Positions 40,530 to 53,626 of a DNA stretch of 60,000 bases are shown here, one piece after another. Made by a program: the position numbers and the translations under genes. How positions within the stretch are numbered: the first letter of the stretch is position 1; each line of letters begins with the position of its first letter. The notes below the pieces were generated by a model. The model did not search any database, had not been told where the DNA came from, and saw nothing but the letters and a program-made list of their open reading frames with translations. This stretch comes from Diphasiastrum complanatum (taxonomy: Eukaryota > Streptophyta > Lycopodiopsida > Lycopodiales > Lycopodiaceae): contig CM055097.1 of the NCBI GenBank assembly GCA_029204225.1, positions 29,667,785 to 29,727,784 of the forward strand, read 5' to 3'.

Positions 40530-42640
40530 ATTAAAAGCAGCTAACTGAAATGTAACAATGGAAATACATGATAATAAATGTATGATAAATGTTAAAAAGT
40601 GTTATTGTGGCATATTCCTAGCATATGCGCAAGACTTTTATGTTGTTAAATGTGGATGTGTAGATCTGAATTTGAACAAAATCTACTTAAGAAGATATGG
40701 ATAAGAGAGAATAAATATTTTAATCTTTTTACTTTAGGTCACAATTTTTTTGAAAAAAAAAAAAAGAGCTTAGATATGTCCCTTTTCTAGTTGGGAGAAG
40801 ATAGTGCCATCATAAACAAACTAAACATATTGTGATGAGTGGTAGGTCCTATTGAGAGAGAAATTGTGCTCTTCAAGAGCATCTCTCATTATAGCAACAA
40901 AGAGAGATTGTGTAGCTATGATAAACAAGAGGCGAGATAAGAAATTTCTATTTAATACAAAAGGCATCTTAGAAGGTAGGCCTCTTTTATTTTTTTCTAG
41001 TAAAATCAAGTTTAATGATTACAATTATCAACTCAATAATCAACCATGGGTAACGTAGATTGTACATGGGACCTGATATTAGAAAGCTAGGGATAAAATT
41101 ATAGGTGTGGCTATTAATGCTTCCACCATGTCCAACTTCAAGTCATTAAAATTCCCTTCAGTATAATATTCAATAAAAAACATTGGAACTTTTACCTCTC
41201 AAATTTTATTTGAAAGGTAAGTCAAAATGGCCAAAAAACTTCCGACACTAAATGGGGAGAGGGAAAGATAAAACCCTATGTATGTGGGTTTATGCAAGAC
41301 AATGTGTAGGACCACCAACCACCACACCCCAAAGATAGGTTGCACATGGTGGCAAACAAAAATAAAAATGAAATAAGTACATAATATTCTACTATCAATT
41401 TATCATGAAAAATTTGGGATATACTAAGCTATGTTTGTCTATTCTTTTGTAAGAAAAAGTCCTTGTTTTGTTGTGTAATTGTCAAATCTTTTGTTGGATA
41501 TCTACTTATTAGAAAATGTTGACATAACCTACCACTACTTACATGCAATATATCTTTCTATTGATTATCAACTTTTTGTTTGCCTAAACCTATGCACAAA
41601 TGCTTAGATGTCACAAGACAATATGCATGTCCACTTCTACATAGGCATAGATTGTACATCACTCCCCCAAAAAACAAAAAAAAACAATTATAAAATACTT
41701 ATATTATCTACAATGTAATTTTTTTGGTGAAAAACATAAGCTATGGTTTTATCAATCTATAATTTAAAGTCATTGTTTTGCTCTATAATTCTCAAATGTT
41801 TTTTGTGGATATTTCTTGGCCACTTGTTAAAAAATGCAAGCATAACCTACCAATACCTACTTCTAGGATTTTGTGTTGCTAATGATCAATTCTTTATGCC
41901 CATATAATGCCAACACAAAATTTATCATTAAATCTATATTAGGTTTCCCAATCAAGTCATCCTATAACTTAGTACCATTGAGTTTTTTTTTTCATATAAA
42001 ATTTTCGACTTGTATGACTCAATAAATTTTTGTTCAAATGATGATTCAAATGTGGTCTTTATACCAATCTACATCTACTTGACTCATGCTCACACATGTT
42101 ATTTTTTTTGTATCATTTAAAGAATAGAGTCTTGATGTCTTTTACATATGCATATTTATTAATTTTCTAATATTTTTCAAACTAGCCAATAATGAATGCA
42201 TTCAAATATATGTTATCTTCATGTTAAGAAAAGTGAGATTATTTGGATACAATTTTGCACATACCCTTTAAAAATGAAACCTATCTTTCATAAAAATATT
42301 CCATTCAATTATCACACATTAAACTTTTCCATAAGGTGGAACATGGATTACATTCGGGAATGCAATCATGACTTTCCTAAAGTTAACATGGTTTTGTATT
42401 GATCTAAGAACAAAAAAGCATTTATTACATCTAGAAGTGAATTGTTTATAGCTCACTAATTTGTCTGATCTAGCCATCGAGAGAAAGAAAGTGTGCTACA
42501 ACTACATGATTAAAAAAAGATGCAACACCTAAGCTTGTCGTCCATTTTAGAAGTTCTATTGTTTCATTTGATAAGATTTCTTTTGGAGGTTACTTACATA
42601 CTAGAAAAGCATTTGCTAGTTAATAATTGGATGTGCATAT
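40530..42640. other. AT-rich non-coding stretch
   Basis: Nothing recognisable: short ORFs only and many A/T homopolymers. Confidence 0.6.
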
Positions 42641-42648
42641 ACCTTCTG

Positions 42649-43924
<1,276 letters not shown>

Positions 43925-44012
<88 letters not shown>
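43925..44012. repeat. (TA)n microsatellite, 88 bp
   Basis: Pure TA dinucleotides. Confidence 0.97.
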
Positions 44013-44014
<2 letters not shown>

Positions 44015-44454
44015 CTTCTCTCAAGCTTCTGCTATTGTCCAACAAAACGTGTCCTCAAGGAAGGAGAGAAGGAAAAAGTAAGGAGGAGGAGAAAAGGAAG
44101 GGGGCTTTTTTTAAACTTTTAAGTCTTGTTCACATATATATATTTATCATTATATTAATATATGTCCTATAAGGCATAAGGCATATTGGCTTTCATTTTT
44201 TTTAAATGCAATTATGAAGATAATAATGATAATTGGTTATTAATAGTTGTTTTTATCTTTTTGCCAAACTTTCAAGTTTGTAGTTCGAGCACCTGCATTC
44301 ATGAAAAACATAAATTTTTATATGAATATTGCTTGGATGATTCACACCTTGTTTCTAGAAAGAGAAACAAATTTCAATGATCCTCTTGTTTCTGGAAGGT
44401 AAGGCTGCGAAAAATGCAAAAAATAGGTTTGGTCTAGGCCAAATAATGTCGTAT

Positions 44455-44760
44455 ATATGTGATCCCACACATGTGGAGCCTTTTCCCATGTGTGAAGAGC
44501 CTAGGCATAGAGAGGCTCATGCATAATATCAAAAGCCATGTGTTAGAATTTCAGATCCAAAACACACTTACTGGATCAATTAGATCTTGGCTAAAGTATG
44601 CACATCTAGAATCAATCACAAGCTAGAAATCATTCATCCACCATGCTAGAATTGAAAAATTCATGTAGATCTTATCATAATCACTAAGATCTGATAAAGT
44701 ACTGTACCTATCTATACAACAGCAGTAGCACACAGTCCTTCACACGTGTGGATCTTATTA
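44455..44760. other. LTR-like fragment with G-box, inverted relative to 446-1060
   Basis: CACACATGTGGAGCC at about 44466 and CACACGTGTG at 44741-44750 with similar intervening words (ACAAGCTAG, CATGCTAGA) suggest kinship with the block at 430-1060 read on the other strand. Divergent. Confidence 0.35.
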
Positions 44761-44834
44761 CAACAAGAAAATTCATATTCTATATAGTAGAACTCAAGAT
44801 ATCATGAGAAATATGATAGAGATGGACATAGAAT

Positions 44835-46425
44835 TGCTGGAAATTAAGTCCACAGTTGTTGAAAATTAAGCCTACAATTGTTAAAAATTAAGTCCAAAGT
44901 TCTTTCCTTGGTGAATGACTAATTTCTATTTCAAGATTCTTCCTGCACGTTTATTGATCATTGATCTAAGGTCAGGTGAGATCAACTTTGGTTCTACGTT
45001 TGCTCATCTGATACCTGCAGGAATCATAACTTAGATAGTCAAATTATTTGAAGAACATCTACAACGGACTTCTGGCTGATTTCTATTTGAAGATTCGTCC
45101 TGCACGTTTATTGATCATTGATCTAGGGTCAGGTGAAACCAACTTTGGTTGTACGTCTACTCATCTGATACCTGCAGGAATCATAACTTAGACAACCAAA
45201 TGATTTGAAGAACGTCTACAATGGACTTCCGGCTGATCTCTAGCAAAGGGTAACCAATCCTATCATATTTCAAGTTCAGATGTTAAATTCAATAATTTGA
45301 AGATCATTGAAGACTTGGCCATCTTCAAGAACTTCCACAGATTAGCATTCAGAAAAACTCTATAGAAATACACTAAGTGTCGCAACAGTCTGTAAAAATA
45401 CACTAGTGAACTATGTTTTTAACAGTGTCGACTTTTTTCGAAATGCGAAGTGTCAGCTTTTTTCGAAATGTGACAATGTCGGCTTTTTCCAAAACGGGAC
45501 ACTTCAACATAGTTCAACAATTTAACTATTTTGCGATAATGTCAGCTTTTTAAGGGCCCCTTCGTCTTTTTAAGAGCAACGTCGACTTTTTTGCAAAATC
45601 CTGAAGAGAGAGAAAAATCTCAATAGTCGTCTATTTTCAACGAGAAACGTTCCCAGCCACTTCCCAAAAATAGAAGTGAGAGAAAGCCACTTCAAGTAAA
45701 ATGTGAAGTGAGAGAATTTGCGACGTCCTCATCCGCGTCAACATTCCCTGATTCGTTGACCGTATAGACCATGTATAGTTGTCACACAAGCCAAATACTT
45801 CCAAGTACAACGACTTACTGAATTAGGTGACAAATATTTACTGTAATTAATACGTGGATGAATTCTATAAATGACTCTGTCCATGAGACGAATGATTTTG
45901 AGCCTCTCAGTTACGCCGTCATTTTGGTTGTAACTGCTATTTTGTTGTGCTTCAGTGTAATATAGCAGCGACATGCTTTTCTATATGTGTATGACGTAGA
46001 TGAATGCTTCTTGTGATTTGAATACACTTCATTGTTGTTTGATCACACTTGTTCACTAACTCAAATCAGAACACGGACGTCTACGACTCAGTTTCTGGTC
46101 AAATGATGGCTGTCTTTGATGCCTAAGGAACTTGCGCTATCACACTGCTATTTCAATCTATTTCAGAACTAAACTTTTGACTAAATCCATTTTCAGTAAT
46201 ACCACACACAAACCATTTCTAATCTCTTCGGTGGACTGTACTCATTTTTGTTTTTGTGAGTATGAACTAATTTATAAGATCATGTTGGGCAACAAAACAT
46301 AAGCTGTGATTATACTTAGCATAAACATTCTATTGGACTGTTTTTGCATCTAGCAGCCCATTGCAACAGGAGAGCTGTTCCACAAATATTCCATCTCTCT
46401 TCTCCGTTCGTGTTCTCCATACTCC
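44835..46425 (+). mobile_element. Isolated copia LTR (element 4 family), plus orientation
   Basis: Begins TGCTGGAAATTAAGTCC and matches the reverse complement of the LTR at 53627-54963 up to CTAGCAGCCCAT and CTCTTCTCCGTTCG near 46400. No gag or pol adjoins it. It carries an internal 157-bp tandem duplication (44919-45232) absent from the other copy. It is a solo LTR or truncated copy. Confidence 0.75.
44919..45232 (+). repeat. 157-bp tandem duplication in the LTR
   Basis: Two units starting at 44919 and 45076 share TTTATTGATCATTGATCTA and ACCTGCAGGAATCATAAC. Confidence 0.9.
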
Positions 46426-46820
46426 CTTGCCCCATCAAGAATCGAAAGAGAAAAGTTCTTCACATAAAATAAGAACATCAAGATCATTTCTCCATGCTGG
46501 TACAACTATTTATAACAGATGTCACTTGGCCACTTGTCCTAATCTTGCCCTAAAATGGCAACTTCTAGGTACTTCGCCAAAAACCTAGTTTTAAGTGACT
46601 AAATGTAATGTATCTATATTAGCCAATTAGAGTTTCAAACTAGAAAAAGACCCTATAAGAAATGCCACATAGGATGAGAAAAAAATTCTAAATAAATAAA
46701 ACAATATTGTTTATTTGTTTGCCCACACCCCTCCCAAAGCCTATACCACTCCCAATGTTTTAACCAGCTCATCGTCTACAGTTATGGTTAAGAAAAACAA
46801 CTGTTGTTATGGTTGCGTAT

Positions 46821-47155
46821 TGTTTAACCAAAGTTTAACAAATATGATTTTGAATGTATAATCAAAATATGAGCGCCATCTTGATGTGAAAATAAAAATA
46901 TGAGTGCCATCGCCATATTTGAATAAGGAGGGAAACATTATTACAGGAGCTCTCATCCGAAATTGGCTATCTTCCATTTTGTTTAACAAATTTTTTATAA
47001 ATATGATTTTGAATGTGTATTCCCTCATAAAATCAAAATATGAGCGCCATCTTGTGGTGGAAATTAAAATATTAGCACCATATCCATATTTGAATATGGA
47101 AGGGGTCACCATTATCGAAGCTTTCATCAGAAATGGATTATCTTGCATCAAGTAA
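46821..47155. repeat. ~160-bp tandem duplication, AT-rich
   Basis: Units at 46821 and 46980 both start TGTTTAAC and share ATATGATTTTGAATGT and AAAATATGAGCGCCATCTTG. Short ORFs across them on both strands are by-products. No function seen. Confidence 0.85.
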
Positions 47156-47566
47156 GAATATATATGCATTTAAATATCTCATAGTATTTATATTCTGAGT
47201 ACTTTGAAGCTTGCCACTGGTTTTGTACTTTTTATAATGACAACTTTTTATCTTCTTCATTTGGACATTCCTATTGATTTGGCACCTATAGAGAAAAGAG
47301 GAGTCAAAGGATCATCAATATTTGTTGAGGACCATCTATGTTATAGGATTGAAGGAAAGAAGAATTTGGAGATGTGCCTTTGTATCCTGAAGATCCTAGT
47401 ACCTTAAAACATCATGTCTTCTCCTCAATAACTCAGCTAGTTATTTGGATCTGCAATGGGCATAATGGTTTATTGGGATATTGTGAAAGATTGAAAAATT
47501 ATGGAAATACATTTTAAATGCAGAGGATTCAATTTTTGGAGAGTCACATCAAATCTATGTCCTCCT

Positions 47567-47715
<149 letters not shown>

Positions 47716-47790
47716 AAATGTAGGTAATATTGCATTCTATTTGTTTTGAGAATTTACAGTTATTGAAAGATGTGAAAATATTATATAAGA

Positions 47791-48240
47791 ATGCTAAAAA
47801 GTATAACAAGAGAAAATTTGGATCCAAACTGGAAACCTGTATTGCCTATTCCATTGAAAAATGTACATATTTGTACTCTTCATGCAAAGGTGAGGATAAT
47901 AGATAAATTTGTTTATCTTTACATATTATTTGCTTGGAATACCAAGCCAGCATCATCATCAAACAAGCCATCTCCAGATTAGAAGATATTCTATCAAAAG
48001 TAGGACTCCACGGGTCATGTGAAAATACAAAAAAATGAAAAGCTTTCAAGAAAGACTGGAAATTTGCCATGTAAGCCAAGCATAGGAGGAGCAAAAGCAC
48101 AAAGATTTTTGTCAAACCACATAGGTAAAGCATCAAGTATTGCACGCTTTGTTTGGAAGGAGATCATTGTTGCAACTCAGGATTCGAGGTGAGAGATACA
48201 ACTAAACTACAGAAAGTTGACGTGTGAAAAAAATTAGATA
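47791..48240 (+). pseudogene. Two-gene element copy C: transposase-like fragment
   Basis: Plus-strand fragment: ITRENLDPNWKPVLPIPLKNVHICTLHAKVRIIDK, FAWNTKP, then after a stop LPCKPSIGGAKAQRFLSNH and FVWKEIIVATQD. It corresponds to the HxxxxH portion and the following block of copies A and B (the same peptide in copy A is ITRENLDPNWKS). Nucleotide similarity to copy A is high. It starts 75 bp after the GA/CAGAGAGA tract. Confidence 0.75.
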
Positions 48241-48374
48241 GTATGATTAAAATTCTTATTTTTTAATTCACCTGTATCTAATTTAGTAAGGGGAAGACCT
48301 ATATTGGTCTTCAGCATCTAAAAACTGTATTTAGGACCTAGAGCTTTAAGATATGTATTTAGCAATTGGTCATA

Positions 48375-49234
48375 CTATACATATATAGATAAACTACTGA
48401 ATGAATTGTCATTCAAAATTGAGTCGACCTTTAAATTTACAAAATGGTCTAACTCTTCTCCTGATGTTGGAGAGAGGGATGTAGGATGAGATTGAGAAGG
48501 AGAGGAAACTTTAGGAAGGAAAGAAGGAGACTGAGATTTAGGAGACTGAGATGCTAGAGGAGGAGATTTACGTGGAGAGGAATCTTTAGGAGAAGAAGAA
48601 GGAGACTGAGATTTAGGAGGAGAGGAATCTTTAGAAGGAGATTTTGGAGGAGAAGAAAGAGACCGCGAAGGAGATATAGGTGAAGATTGTCTAGCAGTTA
48701 GAATATCCTACAGAGGAGACGGCTTTGAAAAATCTCTAGCTTTTTGAGGACTGTCAAGAGACCTTCTCTTTTTTGAGACACACCCACTCTGTACCCGAAA
48801 TACAAGTCGGGTTGGTTGAGATTGCTTCTGCTTTTTCTTTTTTGTAGCTAGTTTTGGAGGAGAGAGCTGGTCTGAAATACTCAACAAATTTGTCAAATGT
48901 GTCCCGTAGCCTGAATACAATGCTGAAATCCTTTGGCATTATAGTCACTCTCTTGGCATGAACAACTACAACAACACAATCTGAAAAGACTTTCACCTGG
49001 AAATCCTCATAGGTTGTGTGCAGCTGTGACTGTCCATCTCACATATGTAGAGAGACTTCTTGTTACCTGTCTGATTAATCTCTGTATGTAAGCTTTTGGA
49101 ATCAAAAGATTGTTTGTCTTTTGTAGCCTCCGAATGTCCTTCAGCCATGGAGGGTCACGTGGTCTGCCCCTTGGCTTTGGAGGCAGTGCTGGAGGACGAG
49201 ACAATGGTGGATTTTCTTGTTGGCCTCCTTGCAT
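48375..49234 (-). pseudogene. Divergent histone H3 / CENH3-like gene, frameshifted, with SP/K-rich tail
   Basis: From ATG 49234: a Pro-rich tail with an AT-hook-like PRGRPR, then the H3 alphaN/alpha1 pattern WLKDIRRLQKTNNLLIPKAYIQRLIRQ and a CENH3-like RWT. A deletion of about 11 nt in alpha2 (near 49017) shifts the frame; the next frame reads EDFQVKVFSDC...HAKRVTIMPKDFSIVFRLRD, where HAKRVTIMPKD is the near-invariant H3 loop-2 signature. A third frame (48920-48375) encodes an unusual tail with about ten SP(P)K/SPS/SPR motifs, interrupted by TAG at 48708-48710. H3 normally ends right after alpha3, so the tail is odd. H3/CENH3 form nucleosomes with H4. RWT, FSD and KDF favour CENH3; loop 1 is of H3 length. 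It may be a pseudogene or an intron-interrupted variant. Confidence 0.72.
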
Positions 49235-49497
49235 TGGGACACCTCACAGACCCAATATCATATCAGCGTGTGCGTAGAAAGCTCCTCAACATGTATGTGG
49301 CACGCATTGATATTGGGCAAGAACGTAGGGAATGTGCAATAGCGGATGGGCGTGCGGCAATGTGGATCAGAAATATCATAAGTGAGTTGTGCACGTGGAA
49401 CCGATATCTCCTCTGAGTTGTGCAAGTCAAATGCTTAAAGTAAAAAAAATTTACAGTCATGTTGTGCTCCTATATATAGTGACAGTGTCCGAAATGA

Positions 49498-50470
49498 TTG
49501 CCCTCGTGAACGTCGTGAATCTCGAGGCATGGAAGTCGGCTATCATAAAATTGAAATCTCTTGGAATCTCAAAAATCAATTCAATAATAAATGTTCGTGG
49601 GTCTAGTCTAATAATGAATCGGAAAGGCTAATGATAGACCAGTAATTACATTCCAGCACCATAAACCATAAAGGCCATAAACCATAAACCATAAAGGCCA
49701 TAAAGACAATTAGATCATAAAGGCCATAAACTATAAAGGCCATAAACGCAAAGGGCCGCAAATGATCGCAAAATGACCGCAAATGATTGCAAAGGACTGT
49801 AAATGACCGCAAAATGACGCAAATGACCCCAAAATGGACCATAATGACCGCAAATGGATGAATACACATCAGTTTCTTCTACTGCAATAGTGAATCGACG
49901 CACGCCCTCAGTATGAGAAATAAATGTTCCCCTATGGGGTGCGCTAAACCGATATCAGAAACCTTCCCGATATTGATTCAATGCATGGCCTAGTTGAAGT
50001 GTCCCCCACTATAGTCACCCATGCATGCTGAACCGATATCAGGCAAGTTTTCTTCGATACTTCCTTTGTAGATTTGCAAAACCACGATTCGGTTCAGTGC
50101 ACGCCCTTGTTGACGTGCCTCATAGTGCATTCAGCCTCGTGCACGCTGAACCGATATCGGTTGTCTATATTGTCTTTACCTTGGCATATTTGGATTTGTT
50201 TGAAGATGATCTAAGTGAACCTTTGACGCAACAAATCCAAACATGCCAAGCTAAAGGCAATACAAACCAAGGCTATGAAGAATATAGAAGCATTTTTTTC
50301 ATCATCTTGTTTGTGCTTAAATAGGGCGGGCATCCTTAATCATTACCCTCGTGAACGTTCGGAATCCCGAGGCGTGGATTACAACGACCATTAATGTTTC
50401 AATATTTTAATAAATATTGGTGGGTCTAGGCTAATGATGATTCGAAAAGGCTAATGATAGACCATTTATG
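49498..50470. repeat. Repeat-rich non-coding region with recurring motifs
   Basis: Segment 49498-49640 is repeated at 50345-50465 (CCCTCGTGAACGT...GAGGC, then GTGGGTCTAG, GGCTAATGATAGACCA). The motif CTGAACCGATATC or variants occurs at about 49948, 50030, 50147, 50640 and 50728. No protein coding is apparent. Confidence 0.8.
49662..49856 (+). repeat. Two-part minisatellite
   Basis: First part: degenerate GGCCATAAA units (49662-49745). Second part: degenerate GACCGCAAAT units (49746-49856). Confidence 0.9.
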
Positions 50471-50492
50471 GTATTTCGGCGATTAACAGGGA

Positions 50493-50501
50493 CTATAAAT
50501 A
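50493..50501 (+). promoter_or_regulatory. Candidate TATA box
   Basis: CTATAAATA, ideal plant TATA, in the repeat-rich region; no ORF follows, so it may be an LTR promoter. Confidence 0.4.
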
Positions 50502-50717
50502 TGGGCACCACCCGACTCACTAAGATTCTATGATCCTTTTTTCATAACTCCTTTGTGATTTTGTTCTGTGACTTTCTCTTGCAATATCAAATTGACGCGC
50601 ACCTTCATCTGACGACCATTAGTTTCTCACTGTTGTGCGCTGAACTGATATTAGCCTCTTCATAATGAGATATCGAATCAACGTGCACCTTGTTCAAGCG
50701 TCCCTGACTTGAATCAT

Positions 50718-51233
50718 TCACGCACACTGAACCGATATTAGGTTCAATATAGCTAGTTCATCAAGGTCCTCAGATGACAATCTTCTAGATTTTTTGAATG
50801 CCAGTGACATTCCATTTGAGAAATTGGAATATTTTTCCACTAATTTTTTTGCATGAGTGAAACCTTTAGCCGCCAGTTGTGCTTTCCATTTTGCAATGGA
50901 ACCATCAGAGTTGATCTTTTTCTTGAAGATCCACTTGTTGTCGATAACTCTCTTGTGAGTGGGGAAGTCGACCAGTGTCCATGTCTGGTTCGTCAAAAGT
51001 GAGTTGTACTCACTTTCCATAGCTTCTTGCCACTCCACAGCATCCTTTGGAGTTAATTGCTTCAGATAGGGTCTCTGGTTCTCCTGTTGAAGTCTAGAAA
51101 GATTGAGGTGTATACCTCTCAGGAACTGTTCGAGTCCGTGAGGATTTGCGAATATTTGGTTGACTAGAATGCAATGGTGCTTCTTCTTGAAGTTGTCCAG
51201 ATCTGCTCGAGCTAGCTTGGTCTGGTCTGGCAA
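50718..51233 (-). pseudogene. Copia element 4 RT N-terminal part, truncated
   Basis: Minus strand WQEAMESEYNSLLTNQTW, VIDNKWIFKKKINSDGSIAKWKAQLAAKGF is copia RT entry. After KGF the homology ends; the remaining residues are unrelated, so RT active site and RNase H are gone. No 3' LTR adjoins. Confidence 0.86.
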
Positions 51234-51384
51234 CAGGTTCTATCGGCTGCTCGGCTTCTAGTTGTAGGTTCTAGAGAAGAAACATCATTGTTGAAAGATT
51301 CTATGCTGCGTAAAATAGGATGAAATGACACGGCATCATTTATCGATGGTTGTTTGAAATCAGAGTATGTGTGTTCTTGGAAGA

Positions 51385-51810
51385 TTACATCCGTAGAAAA
51401 AATGCTACATTGGTGGATGGATCATAGACTTTATAAGATTTATGTTCATCAGGATAGCCAATAAAAATACATCTATTTGTCCTATGATCTAGCTTCTTCC
51501 TAAGTTGCTTAAGAACATGAACAAAACATATACAACCAAAGATTTTTAAATGGCTAACACTAGGCTTGTGTCCATGCCATACTTCATAAGGAGTTTTGTT
51601 GTTGACAACTTTAGTGCTGGATCTGTTCTGTACATAACAGGCTGTGGTGGTAGCTTCTGTCCAAAACTTTGCAAGTAGGCATGATTGGTGCAGCATCGAT
51701 CTGGTTGAGTTTAGAACCGTTCAATTCTTCCTTTTTGCAATCCAATTTTGCTGGGGTGAATAGGAAGTTGTAAATTGTCTTCGAATGCCATGTTCAGCCA
51801 GGTAGTCGGA
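51385..51810 (-). pseudogene. Copia element 4 integrase C-terminal half
   Basis: LLAKFWTEATTTACYVQNRS, TPYEVWHGHKPSVSHLKIFGC and LRKKLDHRTNRCIFIGYPDEHKSYKVYDP are typical copia integrase end blocks. Upstream stops break the core. Confidence 0.9.
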
Positions 51811-52620
51811 CATCTCGTTAGAGAGGTATTTGCTGCCACCATCAGTTCAGAGAGCTTTCACCTTTGTAGATGTTTGAGTCTCAGGCATGGCCTTAAATTT
51901 CTTGAAGCATTCAAAGGCTTCTAATTTGCGCTTAATGAACATGGCTGTAGACCATCTAGAATAATCATCTATGAAAGTGATATAAAAAATTGCATCTTCT
52001 AAGGATGGAGTTGGCATTGGACCACAAAGATCGCTATGTACAAGGCCTAATACATGCTTTGTCTTGACGAAATGTTATCTGGAAAATTTGCTCCTAGAGT
52101 GTTTGCCATAGATGCAAGATTCATAAAAAAATAATTTTCTATCTAATGAAAGAGAGAAATACAATCCATCAATTAAATTATTACAACGCATGTAGGAAAG
52201 TGATCTGATATTCACATGTCCAAATCGACTATGCCACAAAATAGCATGATTGTTTACATTTTCATGAGAAGTACTAGCTAATGCTACTGAGTCAGATAGT
52301 ACATATAGATTTTCGACTCTAATACACGTAATCAGAGTAATATCTTCATCAAAGATTGTACACTATTCAGAAGGAACAGTGTAGCCCTCATCAGTTATCT
52401 TAGAAACTAATAACACGTTCTTAAATAGTTGAGGCACGTGAAGACCATTCGGAATACAAATAGAGAGATTGTTTTTGAATATGATCTTGACTGTCCCTTT
52501 GCCTTCCACGTGGATGGTGCTTGAATCTCTGAGGTAGATGAATTGATCTCTGTTGTAAGCTACGTACTTAGTAAACCATTCCTTGCGAGACATGTGATGG
52601 GTAGCACCACTGTCCAGGTA
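51811..52620 (-). pseudogene. Copia element 4 protease to integrase core, decayed
   Basis: The protease site YLDSGATHHMSRKEW lies at 52570-52623 with the catalytic Asp intact, but the preceding Trp is a stop (TGG to TAG, 52621-52623). It continues through RDSSTIHVEGKGTV, IPNGLHVPQLFKNVLLVSKITDEG. The pre-integrase and integrase core follow in several broken frames to about 51811. Confidence 0.8.
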
Positions 52621-52623
52621 CTA

Positions 52624-53567
52624 GCTATCGTAGTCTTCGTTGTTACTGTTGTATGCCATTAACAGGTTTGATGGTTTGTCTCCATCAAAATCTTGCTCCT
52701 TGACTTCCACCGCATTGGAGTCTGGCTGCTGTTGTTGTTGCTTCTTTGCCTCATTGTAGATGCTTCTTTGCCTCATTGTAGATGCGGATGCGACACTAAT
52801 TGATGTTGTGATTAGCTCTCTTACAATATTTGCAAAAGAGCTTCTTTCACGATCCACTGTCCTCGGCTTGAGTAGAAGGCTTCTGCTGCTGCAACTACAC
52901 TTGATTCTTGCCCTTGGAATAGTCTTTCTTCTTCGTGTATAGAGCCAAGGACTTTTCTCTGATGGACTACTGGTCTTTCTCCACATTTCTTCTTGAATAA
53001 GATGACTGATCACCTTTTGAAGAGTGAGATCAGGCTGTGGAGATCATTACAACAAAGTGTTCATAAGACTTTGGTAAAGAAGAAAGCAAGGTCATAACAA
53101 CATCATCATCTTGAATAGCACATCCTACCACTGACAACTGATCCATTAAAGATTCAAAGTTGTTGATGTGAGAAGTGATGGCTGTAGGAATCATACATAC
53201 TAAGTGTGAAGAACTTCCTTCTAAGATGCAATCGTGTGGTTACATCTTGAGTCTCATTGAGATTTGACAACAAATCTAATGCGTCCTTAGAGGACTTGCA
53301 TGTGGTAACGTGGAAAATCTAGGAGTCGGCCAGATTCAACGTGATACATGCTAGGGCTTTCTGATCCTTGATCTTCCACGCCTTAGCTGATTGATGATCA
53401 CCATCTTCTGGTTTTAGGTCAGAACTTTCTACAACATTCCAAAGATCTCTATCTATCAACATCATTCGGAGTTTTAACTTCCAGATATGGAAGTTAGAAT
53501 TGTTGAGCTTGTCAATGATTCTAACTTTGTTGGATGACGAAGGTGAAGGGTTACCAGTAAGAGACAT
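52624..53567 (-). pseudogene. Copia element 4 gag
   Basis: Starts 45 bp after the primer site with MSLTGNPSPSSSNKVRIIDKL then FHIWKLKLRMMLIDRDLW and LACITLNLADS. The zinc knuckle (CKYCKRANHNIN, then a stop before the last Cys) lies near 52800. A 20-bp stretch near 52740-52785 (GCTTCTTTGCCTCATTGTAG) is tandemly duplicated. The gene is related to the gag of copia element 2. Confidence 0.85.
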
Positions 53568-53611
53568 ATCGACAATAATACAAATAGAAATTTCTCAGTT
53601 TATTGAGCAAA

Positions 53612-53623
53612 GCTCTGATACCA
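53612..53623 (-). other. Primer binding site of copia element 4
   Basis: Minus strand TGGTATCAGAGC, exact, three bases inside the LTR end (CCTACA). Confidence 0.9.
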
Positions 53624-53626
53624 ATC

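Noticed and set aside
49096-49416. 106-codon plus-strand ORF
   Set aside because: Antisense shadow of the histone-like N-terminus, which has clear H3 motifs.
49662-49856. CRISPR array
   Set aside because: The units are contiguous degenerate minisatellite repeats without unique spacers, in a eukaryotic context.
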